A DNA stretch of 64,000 nt from Antilocapra americana (GCA_007570785.1 ML664183.1:20386407-20450406), one strand, 5' to 3'; positions 22,916 to 35,453 are shown, numbered from the stretch's first letter. A program made the numbers and translations. The notes: generated by a model from the letters alone, not told the origin.

Positions 22916-24751
22916 TGAATAATCTTCATTATCCTAATAAGAATTTAGAAATGGGCACCTTTTTGCTTGACTTGGGAAAGATCATTGCGACAAGAGAATT
23001 AATTCCTGAATTTTACCACTGTCTTGCTGCTACTCATTTAGTTTCTCTGTTATTTGTCTCTTTCTCACCATTCCTAAACTGGACAAGCTAGAATCAAAGA
23101 GTAAAATGTGCTAGGCCAACAGGGAAGGGTACCTGCAAGGAAGTAAGGCTAGTGGCAGACCATGCTTTTCTATCCTGCAGTGCCAGGGATCCTAATTGCA
23201 CCCTGGTCAGCCACCAACAGAGTTCATCCAAAATGACACTCATTTTCTTCTTAGTAGCAAACAATTTTTAACCTATGGAATCAAAGCTAAGAGTTCTATG
23301 TTGAATAATTTTTTAAAAATTAATTAATCTTCAACTATAAGTGAAGATCTAATGGTCAACATGGTGATGATACTTAATGATACTATACTGTATACTCATA
23401 TCTACTAAGAGAGTAGATTTAACATGTTGTTACCACACACACAGAGAACACAAATGTTACCTTTGTGAGTTAATGGATGTGATAACTAACTTGTGGTATG
23501 CATTTCACAGTATATATGTATGTGGCTCAGTGGTAAAGAATCCACCTGCCAACGCAGGAGGCTCTGGTTCAATCCCTGGATTGGGAAGATCTCCTGGAGA
23601 AGGAGTGGCAACCCACTCTAGTATTCTTGCTGGGAAATCTCATGGACAGAGGAGCCTGATGGGCTATAGTCCATGAGGTAACAAAGAGTTGGACATAAGT
23701 TAATGACAAAGCAATAGCAATGTATATCAAAACACTACATTTTACAACTTAAATATACACAGTTAAATTTGTCCACTATATCTGAAGAAAGCAAGGGGGT
23801 GGAAATTATGATATATCTAATCAAAGAATATAATATAAATGGTGACAAGTCCAAAATAACGAAATGTATCCCTACAGTTTAATCACTAGAATAGCATTCA
23901 CTTAGATTACCTGATTAATTAGCATACAATATTCATGACACAGTAAATTTCCAAAGCTCGCACACTTTGACTGAGTGTGAGGACTAAGGATTGTATCATG
24001 ATCTTTCATCTAATTTGGTTTTTGATTTATTACTAAGGCAGAAATTTGGACGCAACTCTAATTTAAATTCATTTAAGTCTGCTATTTACCTCCATGAGTA
24101 TTTCCAGAATCTTTTATTTTCTCCATATTATATCCTTTATTTAAGGTAGTTATGAAGCACATAACAACAAAGAAAGATGCAGGAAGGGGTGCAGATGAAC
24201 ACAGTAAAGTGATGTTGATAAAATGGATAAGAGAATATTGTGAGAACAACACAAATGCATGATGACCTAATACCCTCCTATAGTCTCCCTTCTGGTTGGG
24301 TGAGACAATGAGAACCTACCAATGATAACCACAGAGGATAAAAAATTTATAAGCTGGATGAAAGATTTACTTGGCAAGAATTTTGGTTAAGAGACATTGC
24401 AGCCCTCTATGCATTTTGGTGCCCAGTGCCTCATTTCCCTTCCTTCACTGACTTTCTTTTTCTCCAATTTTGTAGGAGAGAACATTTTCTTTAGGCAATA
24501 CCTTTGGGTTCAGCAAGTCAAGAAGTTCCAGAAGTGATCCTTTACACAAGCAAATGTGAGCTACCTTCATGGGACTTGACTTATTAGTTTCAAGAAAGCG
24601 AAAACAGTGCTATTAAGAAGTAAAGCTAAGAAAAAGAAGTATGAGTCAGAATAGAAAACTCCTTGAATAGATCTTCTGTTCTATTGTAGACATCCTAAAT
24701 AAGCTGAAAAAGGTTCAGAAGAGGAACTGATGGAAAAAATACCATTAATGC
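22916..24751. other. Intronic sequence
   Basis: Apart from the Bov-tA at 23523-23706, nothing recognised. Confidence 0.55.
23523..23706 (+). mobile_element. Bov-tA SINE, slightly 5'-truncated
   Basis: Starts at tggctcagtggtaaagaatc, lacking the first ggcttccct bases, and ends near aagttaatgac. Confidence 0.87.
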
Positions 24752-24995
24752 TGGGCTTCCTTTTGCACCCTGGTCCAGTGGTGCAATTCAGAGGACACTC
24801 CTTCAATCCCTGGTCCAGGAAAATTCCACATGCCTGAGGGCAACTAAGCCTAAGAGCCACAACTGCTGAGCCCACATGCTATAACTACTGAAGCCTGCAA
24901 ACCTAGAGCCTGTGCTCTGCAGCTAGGGAAAGCACTGAGATGGAAGCCTGCGCACCACAATGAAGGAAAGCCCCTGCTTGCCACAACTAGATTTT
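24752..24995 (+). mobile_element. CHR-type tRNA-derived SINE
   Basis: The sequence ctgggcttcctttt with later gagccacaactgctgagccc, gaagcctgcgcaccacaatg and ccccgcttgccacaac-like blocks matches the CHR family shared by ruminants, whales and hippos, not Bov-tA. Confidence 0.75.
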
Positions 24996-25075
24996 ATGTT
25001 TTTCAAGACCATATTTGGTTTGAATTTTTCCCTTTACTTTCTAATAATTAATTTTGTGCTATTAGCTTTCTCTTG

Positions 25076-25296
25076 TTGTTATTTAAGTCCTAAGTTGTAT
25101 CAGACTCTTTTGTGATCCCATGGGCTATAACCAACCAGGCTCCTCTGTCTATGGGATTCCCCGGACAAGAATACTAGAGTGGGTTGGGATGTCCCCCTCC
25201 AGGATTTTCCCGACGCCGGGACTGAACCAGAGTCTCCTGCATCTCCTTCATTGGCCAGTATTTTTTTTTAATCCATTAGTGCCACCTAGGAAGCCC
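25076..25296 (-). mobile_element. Bov-tA SINE, reverse
   Basis: Left edge tgttgttatttaagtcctaa; right edge tagtgccacctaggaagcc. A short T-rich insertion is seen near 25261. Confidence 0.86.
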
Positions 25297-26122
25297 TTCT
25301 AGCCACATGACCAACCTATTGCCTATGTTGCATCTGGTTGTCATAAAATACTTTCTAAATAATGATGAAAGGAGTAAAAGCAATGGATTATGATTGATTT
25401 TGCCCATCCAGAGATGTTATTGGTAGTGATATCTGCAGAGGATGAGGCAATGGGGAGAGTGATACTAGAATTTAGTTGGTAATGGCCAAAGTTGCTGAGA
25501 AATACCCCTTGATGAATAGGACACACCCTTATGACAGAAAATTATCTAGCCCAAAATGTGAATACTGATGAGATTGAAAAACCCTAATTAAAATGAGAGA
25601 GTGATAGAAATTAGAGCAATAAAAATAAAATGGAAAGTTTTTGCAAATATATAACAAAATGCTTTCCTGAGGACTCAATTAAAATGGGTAAAATGGGCTT
25701 AAATTATTTGCTAAAACATTGTTTATCACCATTTTCACTGAGTTCTTTAAAGTCGGAGATTCAATCCTGTTCATCTCCATGCCTATCATTGCCTATTGGC
25801 AGTGGCACCTGCTCCTGATATTCCCTCAGTGTGAGTGCTCTAAATTTCAACCATATATCTAATTATTTCTAGAATATATACATCAAAGAGGTATTGATTA
25901 CAATACTTAGGAATTAAAGAGTTTAGTCTGAAAGAAAACTCATGAGACTAGACTGAATCCATGGATGGTGCTTTTCTTATTGTTAAATATTCTGCACAAT
26001 TTAACACATTAAACTGATTTTTTGAACTGTATCATAATGTGATTCTATTGAAGAGAACTTTAAAAAATGCTTGGATTACCAGAATTATGTATTTCTTACT
26101 TGGTGCCAAAAGATCAAAGTTA
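25297..26122. other. Intronic sequence
   Basis: Nothing recognised. Confidence 0.55.
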
Positions 26123-26132
26123 GATACTTCTT

Positions 26133-26134
26133 TT

Positions 26135-26169
<35 letters not shown>

Positions 26170-26739
26170 TTTTTTATTGGTTTTGCCATACAATGACATG
26201 ATATCGCCATGGGTTTACATATGCTCCCCCTCCAGAACCCCCCTCCCTCCTCCCTCCCCCCGGGAAATCTCGGTGCAGCAGCCCCGAGCACCAATCCTGG
26301 GCTGGTGATTGATTTCACATCTGATACTTAACATGTTTCAATGCCATTCTCCCATATCATCCCACCCCTGCCCTCATCCACAGAGTCCACGAGTCTGTTC
26401 TATACGTCTGCGTTCCTTTTGCTGTCTCGCATGCTGGGTTCTGGTTACCATCTTTCTAAATTCCATATATATGCATTAGTATACTGTATTGTTGTTTTTC
26501 CTTCTGGCTTACTTCACTCTGGATAATAGGCTCCAGTTCCATCCACCTGAGTAGAACTGATTCAAATGAATTTTTCCTTAATGCTGAGTAATATTCCATT
26601 GTGTATATGTACCACAGCTTTCTTATCCATTCGTCAGTTGATGAGCATCTAGGTTGCTTCCATGTCCTGGCTATTGTAAACAATGCAGCGATGAACATTG
26701 GGGTACACGTGGCTCTTTCAATTCTGGTTTCCTCGGTTG
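26133..26739 (-). mobile_element. L1 3' end, reverse, with ORF2 C-terminus
   Basis: The left edge is the reversed tail (ttta repeats, 26131-26172). The minus strand then contains the L1 3' UTR and the ORF2 C-terminal frame with WIRKLWYIYTMEYYSALRK (within 26456-26740). The copy is 5'-truncated at about 26739. A duplication gatacttctt flanks it at 26123-26132 and 26740-26749. Confidence 0.88.
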
Positions 26740-26759
26740 GATACTTCTTAAATTGCATG

Positions 26760-26789
26760 CACACACACACACACACACACACACACACC
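26760..26789. repeat. (CA)n microsatellite
   Basis: About 15 ca units lying 10 bp beyond the L1 target duplication. Confidence 0.95.
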
Positions 26790-27091
26790 AACTCTTATGC
26801 TATTTTTCCTGTAATGCTATTACTGTACTTTATTTACTGGCAAATTAAATTTTAGAAGCACATAGTAGGTGTTTAATCAATGTGGAATTAACTAAAATTG
26901 CTACCAAATCCTTATCTGGTGTTTATTTAAATAAAATTAATCACTGTATTTCATCCCCATAAATGAGATAATACATATTTAAGCCCTGAAAAATAATAGT
27001 GCCAAAAAATTGCATATTGTTTTAAGAATGAGTATCTCTCTTAAAGATAACAGTTGTTTTAGGTTTAATAGGAAAATACGAAACCTAAAGT

Positions 27092-27484
27092 TGGTGATTC
27101 CATCAAGCCATCTTATTCTCTGTCACCCTTTTCTTCTTTGACCCTCAATCTTTCCCAGCATCAGGCTCTTTTCCAGTGAGTCAGCTCTTTGCATCAGGTG
27201 GCCAAAGTATCAGAGTTTCAGCTTCAACATTAGTGCTTCCAATGAATATTCAGGACTGATTTCCTTTAGGATGGAGTGCTTTCATCTCCTTGCTGTCCAA
27301 GGGACTCTTAAGAGTCTTCTCCAACACCACAGTTCAAAAGCGTCAATCCTTCAGTGTTCAGCATTTTTTATGATCCACCTCTCACATCCATACATGATTA
27401 CTGGAAAAACTATAGTTTTGACTATATGGATCTTTGTCAGCAAAGTGATGTCTTTGCTTTTCATATGCTGTCTAGGAAGCATTA
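27092..27484 (-). mobile_element. BovB LINE fragment, reverse orientation
   Basis: Reverse-strand sequence matches the BovB tail (KLKLQ, CESW and DSIF regions). The terminal 3' bases are missing. It abuts head to head a plus-strand BovB beginning at 27485, so the pair may be one inverted insertion or two events. Confidence 0.85.
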
Positions 27485-29222
27485 TTACCAACAAAGCTGG
27501 TAGAGGTGATAGAATTCCAGTTGAGCTATTTCAAATACTAAAAAATCATGTTGTTAAAAGGATGCACTCAATAAGTTAGCAAATTTGGAAAACTGAGTAG
27601 TGGCCACAGGACTGGAAAAGGTCAGTTTTCATTTCAATTCCGAAGAGAGACAATGCCAAAGAATGTTCGAACTACCACACATTTGAGCTCATTTCACATG
27701 CTAGCAAGGTAATGTTCAACATCCTTCAAGGTAGGCTTCAGCAGTACATGAATCAAAAACCTCCAGCTATATAAGCTGGGTTTTGAAAAGCCAGAGGAAC
27801 AAGAGGTTAAATTGCCACTCTACGTTGGATCATAAAAAAAAAAGCAAGAGAATTTCAGAAAAACATCTTCTTCTGCTTCATTGACTATGCTAAACCTCTG
27901 GCTGTGTATATCACAGCAAATTGTGGAAAATTCTTAGAGACAGGAATATCACTTTACCTGTCTCCTAAGAAACCTGCATGCAAGTCAAGAAGCAACAGTT
28001 AGAATCAGCCATGGAACAACAGACTGGTTCCAAACTGGGAAGAAGTATAAGGCTGTATATTGTCACTCTGCTTATTTGACTTCTATGCAGAGTACATCAT
28101 GGGAAATGCTAGGTTGGATGACTCACAAGCTGGAATCAAGTTTGATGGGAGAAACATCAATAACCTCAGGTATGCAGATGAATACTACTCTAATGGCAGA
28201 AAGCAAAAAGGAACTAAAGAGACTTGATGAATGTGATAGAGGAGAGTGAAAAAGTTGGCTTAAAACTCAACATTGAGGAAAACCAAGATCATGGCATCTG
28301 GTCCCATCACTTCATGGCAAACAGAAGGGGAAAAAGTGGAAGCAGTAACAGATTCTTCTCTTGGGCTCCAAAAATCACTGCAGATGTGACTGCAGCCATG
28401 AAATTAAAAGACATTTACTCCTTGGATATTCTTTGGAAGGACTGATGCTGAAGCTGAAACTCCAATAATTTGGCCACCTGATGTGAAGAACTGACTCACT
28501 GGAAAAGACCCTGATGCTGGGAAAGATTGGAAGCAGGAGGAGAAGGGGATGACAGAAGATGAGATATTGGATGGCATCACCGACTTAAAGGACATGAATT
28601 TGAGCAAGCTCCGGGAGTTGGTGATGGACGGGGAAGCCTGGAGTGCTGCACTTCACGGGGTCGCCAAGTGCCAGACATGACTGAGTGACTGAACTGAACC
28701 AAACTCCTTGGAAGGAAAGCTGTGACAAACCTAGACAGCATGTTAAAAAGACATCACTTTGCCAAGAAAGGTCCGTGTAGTCAAAGCTCTGTTTTTTCCT
28801 GTAGTCATGTACAGATGTGAGAGTTGGAGCATAAAGAAGGCTGAGTGCTTAAGAGTTGATCCTTTCGAATTGTGGTGCTGGAGAAGACTCTTAAGAGACC
28901 CTTTGACTGCAAGGATATCATACCAATCAACCCTAAAGGAAATCAACTCTGAATATTCATTGGAAGTTCTGATGCTGAAACTAAAGCTCCAAAACTTTGG
29001 CCATCTGATGGGAATGGCTGACTCACTGGAAAAAACCTTGATGTTGGGGAATATTGAAGGCAGGAGAAGGGGGCAACAGAAGATAAGATGGATAGATGGC
29101 ATCACTGTCTCAATCGGCATGAGTTTGAGGAAACTCAGGGAGACAGTGACCGGTAACAAAGTCTGGCATGCTACAGTCCATGGGGTCACAAAGAGTCGGA
29201 CACTACTTAGCGACTGAATAAC
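27485..29222 (+). mobile_element. BovB LINE, 5'-truncated, interrupted by a nested BovB fragment
   Basis: Similarity begins at acaaagctggtagaggtgat in the region before the reverse transcriptase and runs to the 3' terminus near 29222. The YADD position reads YADE after a small frame change, and there are many stops. A second BovB fragment is inserted at 28427-28702; on either side the outer copy is continuous once the 10-bp duplication is removed. Confidence 0.88.
28427..28702 (+). mobile_element. Nested BovB 3' fragment with target-site duplication
   Basis: This 276-bp 5'-truncated BovB tail, ending ctgactgaactgaacc, lies between two copies of actccttgga (28417-28426 and 28703-28712). The flanking outer BovB reads across the site as actccttggaaggaaag. 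This is a clean LINE-into-LINE insertion. Confidence 0.85.
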
Positions 29223-30289
29223 GAACACATCTAAAATCATTCAGAATTCCATGGACTATAGTAACTTCCTTTTTGTTCCTCTGCCCTAATTTATATTCCA
29301 GATAAATGATTGTTTCTAGAGATAAAGTAAGATATAAGAACAAAAGGATCATCTAAAATAAACCTTTAATCTGATTCTACTAAGGGGTTTATGGTTATTC
29401 ACTAAGATAATAGAGTTTGAATAAAAAGTATATAGGAAATATGATATAGTGTGTCTATTATATGGAATTAGGAGGAATATAATATATTTAAAATAAATTA
29501 TTAAGTATGTTAGAATGAGAGAAGTCACTATTTCTTATTTTTCAGCTTTTTTCTTTGCAGAAATTATTCTTAGTCATACTTATATACACTGTTTATTTTA
29601 AATAGCTAGGCAGCAAGAGAGACTGAATATTTTGAGGTTCATTTTAAAAATATTTTAATTTCATTTGATGTTAATTTGCTTTTTCACGATGTTAATTGCT
29701 TGTATCTAAAACATACATTTTTGTGTATGTGTTTGTGAAAGGCTAATAGCTCAACTAAAGTAATAACAGTGTGTAATTACTGGCTTCAACACTTTATGCT
29801 TGGATTACTATAACATACACTTGATTTTTAGCTAAGCCTTTTAGTGAAGAAATGATAACATTGATAATGTCACTATAGTGATGAGATAACAGGAGAGTAA
29901 TATTCTAAATATTAATTACAGTTTGGCTTTGTGTCAATATTAACATAGTTTCTGATTAGAAAAATTTAATAAACTTAGTTTCCCTATAAACAGTAACCAT
30001 CAACATAGAAGCTAAGAATGCAATATTATTTCTTTTCACTGATTTTGCTTACAATTTTGTGCTAATCTCAGAAAGCAAACTGATGCATTTTAAAGCATTT
30101 GCAAGGGAATGATGATGACTTTTAGCTCAGTGTTTTTCCATTCAAAATAAACAGGCACTATTTTAATTTATTTGTATCTAGTAAACTCCAACTCTCTCCA
30201 CAAAAGCAGCTTAATACAGAAGCCATAAGGACCAATAAAACTCCTGCAGTGGTGAACTGGGAAATAAACACATTTAAGCACAAGTTGTA

Positions 30290-30400
30290 GAGCCAGAGCT
30301 TGGGTGAGACACCAGTAACACTCCATGTATACAGTATGACCTTACGGGTGTTACTTACCCTTTATGAGCTAAGTTTCTCAACAATAACAAGGTAGTAAAG
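30290..30400 (+). mobile_element. MIR-like SINE relic
   Basis: Sequence tatgaccttacgggtgttac then gctaagtttctcaacaataa is a diverged MIR middle section. Confidence 0.45.
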
Positions 30401-30410
30401 TATATACAAA

Positions 30411-30610
30411 GCTTCCCTGGTGGCGCAGATGGTAAAGAATCTGCCTGCAATGCGAGAGACCTGAGTTTGCGTAAGGAAGATCCTCTGGAGAAGGGAATGG
30501 CAATTAACTCTAGGATTCTTGCCTGGAACATTCCATGGATGGAGGAGCCCCGAGGGCTTTACAGTCCATGGGATTGTAAAGAGTCAGGCACAAGTGAGTG
30601 AGTTTCACAT
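30411..30610 (+). mobile_element. Bov-tA SINE
   Basis: Starts gcttccctggtggcgcagat and ends near gagtgagtttcacatg. A small deletion removes the B box (ctgagtttgcgtaagg). Confidence 0.9.
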
Positions 30611-31261
30611 GCACACACAAAATTATATTTAAGTAACTGAATTAAATAAACAAATATATGTAAAGCATTAAATACATCATGGTCTCACTATATCAAATGT
30701 CTGAGTTCCCTGACTCTCAAGATAGGAGAGAGAAAGTATTATTATTATTGTTATTTTTTGAATGAAATATCAAATGATTTAGTGGACAAATACATATACT
30801 TTTACTGCAAATAGAAGAACTTAAGTAGTATAAAAACTCTTGGGAGACAGTAAAAGTGCTATATTAATTATGTATAGTTTTGTTTATATGGCAAGACTAC
30901 AGATTTGTGAAAAATTCTTTTAAAAATGTCAACAGTCTTTCAGAAAGGCATACACAACAAAATTTGATATAAAAATACTCTGTGGACATACACACTTAAA
31001 AAGAATTATTTTACCCTGAAATGCAAAGTCATGGCTGGGAAAAAAATAATTATGCTTGAATAGACCATTAAATGAACTTTGTATTTTAGACACAGTCAAA
31101 AACAAAAGTATGTGTTTAAGCCCAAAGTTATTTTACTTAAATATAAGCAATAGTTGATGAATTTGGTATATTATATAAATAAACACTTAATATATAAGTG
31201 AACATTCTTATATAAATAATATATAAATAAACATTCCTATATAAATAAACATTCTTAGATG

Positions 31262-32957
31262 AACAATGAAAAGAAATAGAGGAAAACAATAGAATGGGAA
31301 AGACTGGAGGCCTCTTCAAGAAAATTGGAGATACCAAGGAAACATTTCATGCAAGGATGGGCATTATAAAGACAGAAACTGAAGGACCTAATAGAAGCAG
31401 AAGAGATTAAGAAGTGACGAGAGTACACAGACAAAGTATAAAAAAAAAAGTTTTAATGATCCAGATAACCATGATGGTGCATTCATTCACCTACAGCCAG
31501 ACATGTTGGAGTATGAAGTTATGTGTGCCTTAGGAAACATTACTATGAACAAAGCTAATGGAGGTGATAGAATTTCCAGCTGAGCTATTTCAAATCCTAA
31601 AAGATGATGCTGTTAAAGTCCTGCAAGCGATATGTCAACATATTTGGAAAACTCAGCAGAGGTCACAGGACTGGAAGTCAGTTTTCATTCCAGTCCCAAA
31701 GAAGAACAATGCCAAAGAATATTCAAATTACCACACAATTGCACTCATTTCACATGTTAACAAGGTAATGCTCAAAATCCTTCAAGTTAGGCTTCAGTAC
31801 TACACGAACCGAGAAATTCCAGATGTACAAGCTGAGTTTAGAAAAGGCAGAAGAACCAGAGATCAAATTGCTAATATCCACTGGATTATAGAAAAAGCAT
31901 GGGAATTCCAGAAAAAAAAAAAGAAAGAAAGAAAAGCATCTACTTCTGCTTCATTGACTACTATAGAGACTTTGACTATCTGGAAAATCCTTAAGGAGAT
32001 GGGAATACCAGACCACCTTACCTGTGTTATGAGAAATGTGTATGCAAGTCAAGAAGCAACAGCTAGAACCAGACATGGAACAACTGACTGGTTCTAAATT
32101 GTGAAAGCATTATACTAAGGCTATATACTGTCATCCTGCTTATTTAACTTATACGCAGAGTACATCATGAGAAATGATGGACTTAATGCATCTACAAGCT
32201 AGGATCAAGATTGCTAGGAGAAATATCAACAATCTCAGATATGCAGATGTACACCACTTTAAAGGCAAAGAGGAACTAAGCAACCTCTCGATGAAGGTGA
32301 AAAAGGAGAGTGAAAAAGCTAACTTGAAACTCAATATTAAAAAACTAAGATCATGGCATCCAGTCCCTTCATGGCAAATAGAAGAGGAAAAAGTGGAAGC
32401 AGTGACAGATTTTCTTTCCTTGTTGGTAACTGCAGCAATGAAATAAAGACACTTGCTCCTTGGGAGGAAAGCGTATTAAAAAAGTGACATCACTTTTCAT
32501 CAAATATTCACATAGTCAAAGCTATGGTTTTTCCAGTAATCATGTATGAATGTAAGACTTAGACCATAAAGAAGAGTGAATGCTGAAGAATTGATGCTTT
32601 TGAACTGTGGTGCTGGAGAAGACTCTTGAGAGTCCCTTGGACAGCAAGGAGATCAAAGCAGTCAATCCTAAAGGAAATAAACCCTAAATATTCACTGAAA
32701 AGTGTTTTGCTGAGGCTGAAGCTCCAATATTTTGGCCCCTTGATTCGAACATCCAACTCTTTGGAAAAGACTCTGATTCCGGAGAAGATTGAAGGCAAAA
32801 GGAGAAAAGGGCAGCAGAAAATGAAAGGTTCAGGTAGTGTCACCGACAAAATGGTCATGAATTTGAGCAAACTCTGGGAGACAGGGGAGGACAGAGGAGC
32901 CTGACGTGCTGCAATCCATTTGTTGGCAAAGAGTCAGACACAACTTAAAAACTGAAC
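31262..32957 (+). mobile_element. BovB LINE, 5'-truncated, 1.7 kb
   Basis: Begins with the gaaaacaatagaatgggaaa region ahead of the reverse transcriptase and runs through to a degraded 3' end near 32957. An open frame at 31558-32097 covers the RT fingers; it contains an A-rich expansion near 31913-31935 with loss of the DYAKAFD block. The YADD box reads YADV. It lies tail to tail with the reverse BovB that starts at 33072. Confidence 0.9.
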
Positions 32958-33071
32958 AGCAACAAAAATAAATAAACAAAAGAAACAAGCCAACAAACAA
33001 AAAGATTGTATCTCGAAAGTGCAATGTACTAAGCACTTGAAAAAATATATTGACTGTAATGACTAATGTTA

Positions 33072-34045
33072 AATCAGTTCAGTTCAGTTCAGTTTAGTCG
33101 CTCAGTCGTGTCCGACTCTTGCGACCCCATGAATCACAGCACGCCAGGCCTCCCTGTCCATCACCAACTCCCAGAGTCCACCCAAACCCATGTCCATTGA
33201 GTCAGTGATGCCATCCAGCCATCTGATCCTCTGCCGTCCTCTTATCCTCCTGCCCCCAATCCTTCCCAGCATCAGAGTCTTTTCCAATGAGTCAGCTCTT
33301 CCCATCAGGTGGCCAAAGTACTGGAGTTTCAGCTTCAACATCAGTCCTTCCAATGAACACCCAGGACTGATCTCCTTTAGGATGGACTGGTTGGATCTCC
33401 TTGCAGTCCAAGGGACTTTCAAGAGTCTTCTCAAACACCATAGCTCAAAAGCATTAATTCTTTGGCGCTTAGCTTTCTTCACCGTCCAACTCTCACATCC
33501 ATACATGACTATTGGAAAAACCATAGCCTTTACTAGACGGACCTTTGTTGGCAAAATAATGGCTCTGCTTTTGAATATGCTGTTTATGTTGGTCATAACC
33601 TTCCTTCCAGGGAGTAAGCGTCTTTTATTTTCATGGCTGCATTCACCATCTGCAGTGATTTTGGAGCCCAGAAAAATAAAGTCTCTCACTGTTTCCACTG
33701 TTGCCCCATCTATTTCCCATGAAGTGATGGGACCAGATGCCATGATCTTAGCTTTCTGAATGTTGAGCTTTAAGCCAACTTTTTCACTCTCCTCTTTCAC
33801 TTTCACTAAGAGGCTTTCTAGTTCCTCTTTCCTTTCTGCTATAAGGGTGGTATCTGAATATCTGAGGTTATTGATATTTCTCCTGGCAATCTTGATTCCA
33901 GCTTGTGCTTCTTCCAGCCCAGCGTTTCTCATGATGTACTCTGCATATAAGTTAAATAAGCAGGGTAACAATATACAGCCTTGACATACTCCTTTTCCAA
34001 TTTGGAACCAGTCTGTTTATCCAGTTCTAATTGTTGCTTAGGCAG
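33072..34045 (-). mobile_element. BovB LINE, reverse, relatively young copy
   Basis: The element's 3' end (left edge) shows the tandem gttca repeats typical of BovB, followed by the full C-terminal part of the reverse transcriptase frame. The right edge is about 34045, where the IGKGV and TTDWF region becomes degraded. It is one of the best-preserved copies here and lies about 115 bp from the preceding plus-strand copy. Confidence 0.93.
33102..33971 (-). pseudogene. BovB reverse transcriptase C-terminal frame with damaged YADD
   Basis: A 289-codon open frame spans the RT palm, thumb and C-terminal tail. The catalytic box, normally YADD-TT, reads YSDTT: one codon has been lost and Ala has become Ser, removing an essential aspartate. 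The frame is otherwise uninterrupted up to the 3' tail ([14 protein letters not shown], then [12 protein letters not shown]). The long frame reflects recent insertion rather than function. Confidence 0.85.
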
Positions 34046-34319
34046 TCTTGAATCATCATATATGTCCCTAAATACACCCGATAGCCTCTTCCCATACCCA
34101 CAAACACTCAACAGAAAGCAACATTACATTTTCTTTTCTTGAGACTTTACAAGAGTTTTGTCTAAAAAGGTAGTATAAAATTCAGCAAGAAGAAATTAAT
34201 AAATCAACTCTGGCTTACCATATTTTGACAGAAGGAAAGGGAAATGCATTTTTCTTTTTTGCATGTTTTCTCTGTATTAGTCCTTATACTGGCTCTTTTG
34301 TTTACACGATCTCTTTAAA

Positions 34320-34440
34320 ACCTTTTAAATCATCCATGAAGTAGATTATAATTTCTGCTTTTCAGATAAATTAAAAGTTAATGAAATTAAGTCACTGTAA
34401 TAAGGAAGAGCCAGACTTCATACCCAGACTTGGCTAAAAT
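34320..34440 (+). mobile_element. MIR-like SINE relic
   Basis: Pattern tttctgcttttcagataaat, gaaattaagtcactgtaata, gccagacttcatacccagac matches MIR sense order. Confidence 0.5.
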
Positions 34441-34794
34441 TCATACTCCAGTCTCTTTTCATAATAAAAATAAGATTTTTAATAAAAACAAGACAACTGT
34501 CCATTAGAGATCAGAGATCATTTCCCACCAGTTTCTAGAATACAGGCAAGCAGATAGTAGAAACCAAATAAAATGTTTCTGAATAAACATAATTCTATTT
34601 CAAAGGGCAGGCTACCGCAGTCAACCCTTCTATGTCAGTCTGAGTAATGTGTAATTATTTGAAGGATTTATAAATGTCTACAGCGCTGCTGAAGAAAAAG
34701 AAAAAAAATAATATTTTGAATAATGTTAAAGCAGCACAGGGAGAAACTTCTTCTTTTTGATCCCAAGAAAATACGAGCATCACATTAGTTTCTT

Positions 34795-35250
34795 GCTTCT
34801 ATAAATTAGTGGCTTAAAACAATATAAATGTATTATTTTAGAGTTCTACAGGCCAGAGTGGTATCATTGAGATAAAGTTAATACGTGAGCAGATATACAC
34901 TGATTTCTGGAGGCTCTAGGAGTATATCTGCTTTGTTGCCTTTTCTAGCTTCTTGAATCTGCCTGCCTGCACTCCTTGGTTAATGGTCTCCTTCCATCTT
35001 CAAAGCTAGTGATGGCTAATTGAGTCCTTCTCATGCTGCATCACTCTGACCCTGACAGTCCTATCTTATGTCAATTATAAGGACGTTTGTAATTACACTG
35101 GCGTCACCTAGATAACCCAAGATAACTGCACCATCTCAAAATTTAATCACACCTGGGAAGTCTTTTGGCCTTTAAAGGTGACATATTCAATTAATTCCAA
35201 GGATTAAGATATGGGCATGGGGAAAGGAATATTTTTTCTGCCTACATCAG
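34795..35250 (+). repeat. Old mammalian interspersed repeat, family not resolved
   Basis: Starts near ctataaattagtggcttaaa and includes tttctggaggctctaggagt, actccttggttaatggtctc and ataacccaagataactgcac. This string is familiar as a widespread mammalian repeat, but I cannot name the family with confidence. Confidence 0.5.
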
Positions 35251-35453
35251 TCATATTATTGTTTTTGCTAAAAAATGTAAAATTCAGAGAAGACTATATT
35301 TATGAAACAGAAAAGTTTTAGGATGCTTAGAGATGAAAAATTCAGGGAAAGCAAAATTCTGTGATATGACAAACATGAGAATTTTTTGTAATTTTCTTTT
35401 ATGCACAAACAACATTACTGACTCTGGTAACTAATGATAGTTATTGATGAAAC

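Larger units (their letters stand above)
29223..31261. other. Intronic sequence
   Basis: AT-rich; holds only the MIR-like relic at 30290-30400 and the Bov-tA at 30411-30610. An atataaataaaca repeat lies near 31165-31255. Confidence 0.55.

Noticed and set aside
33190..33759. 189-codon plus-strand frame
   Set aside because: It is the antisense of the BovB reverse transcriptase at 33102-33971; the minus-strand reading carries the family motifs.
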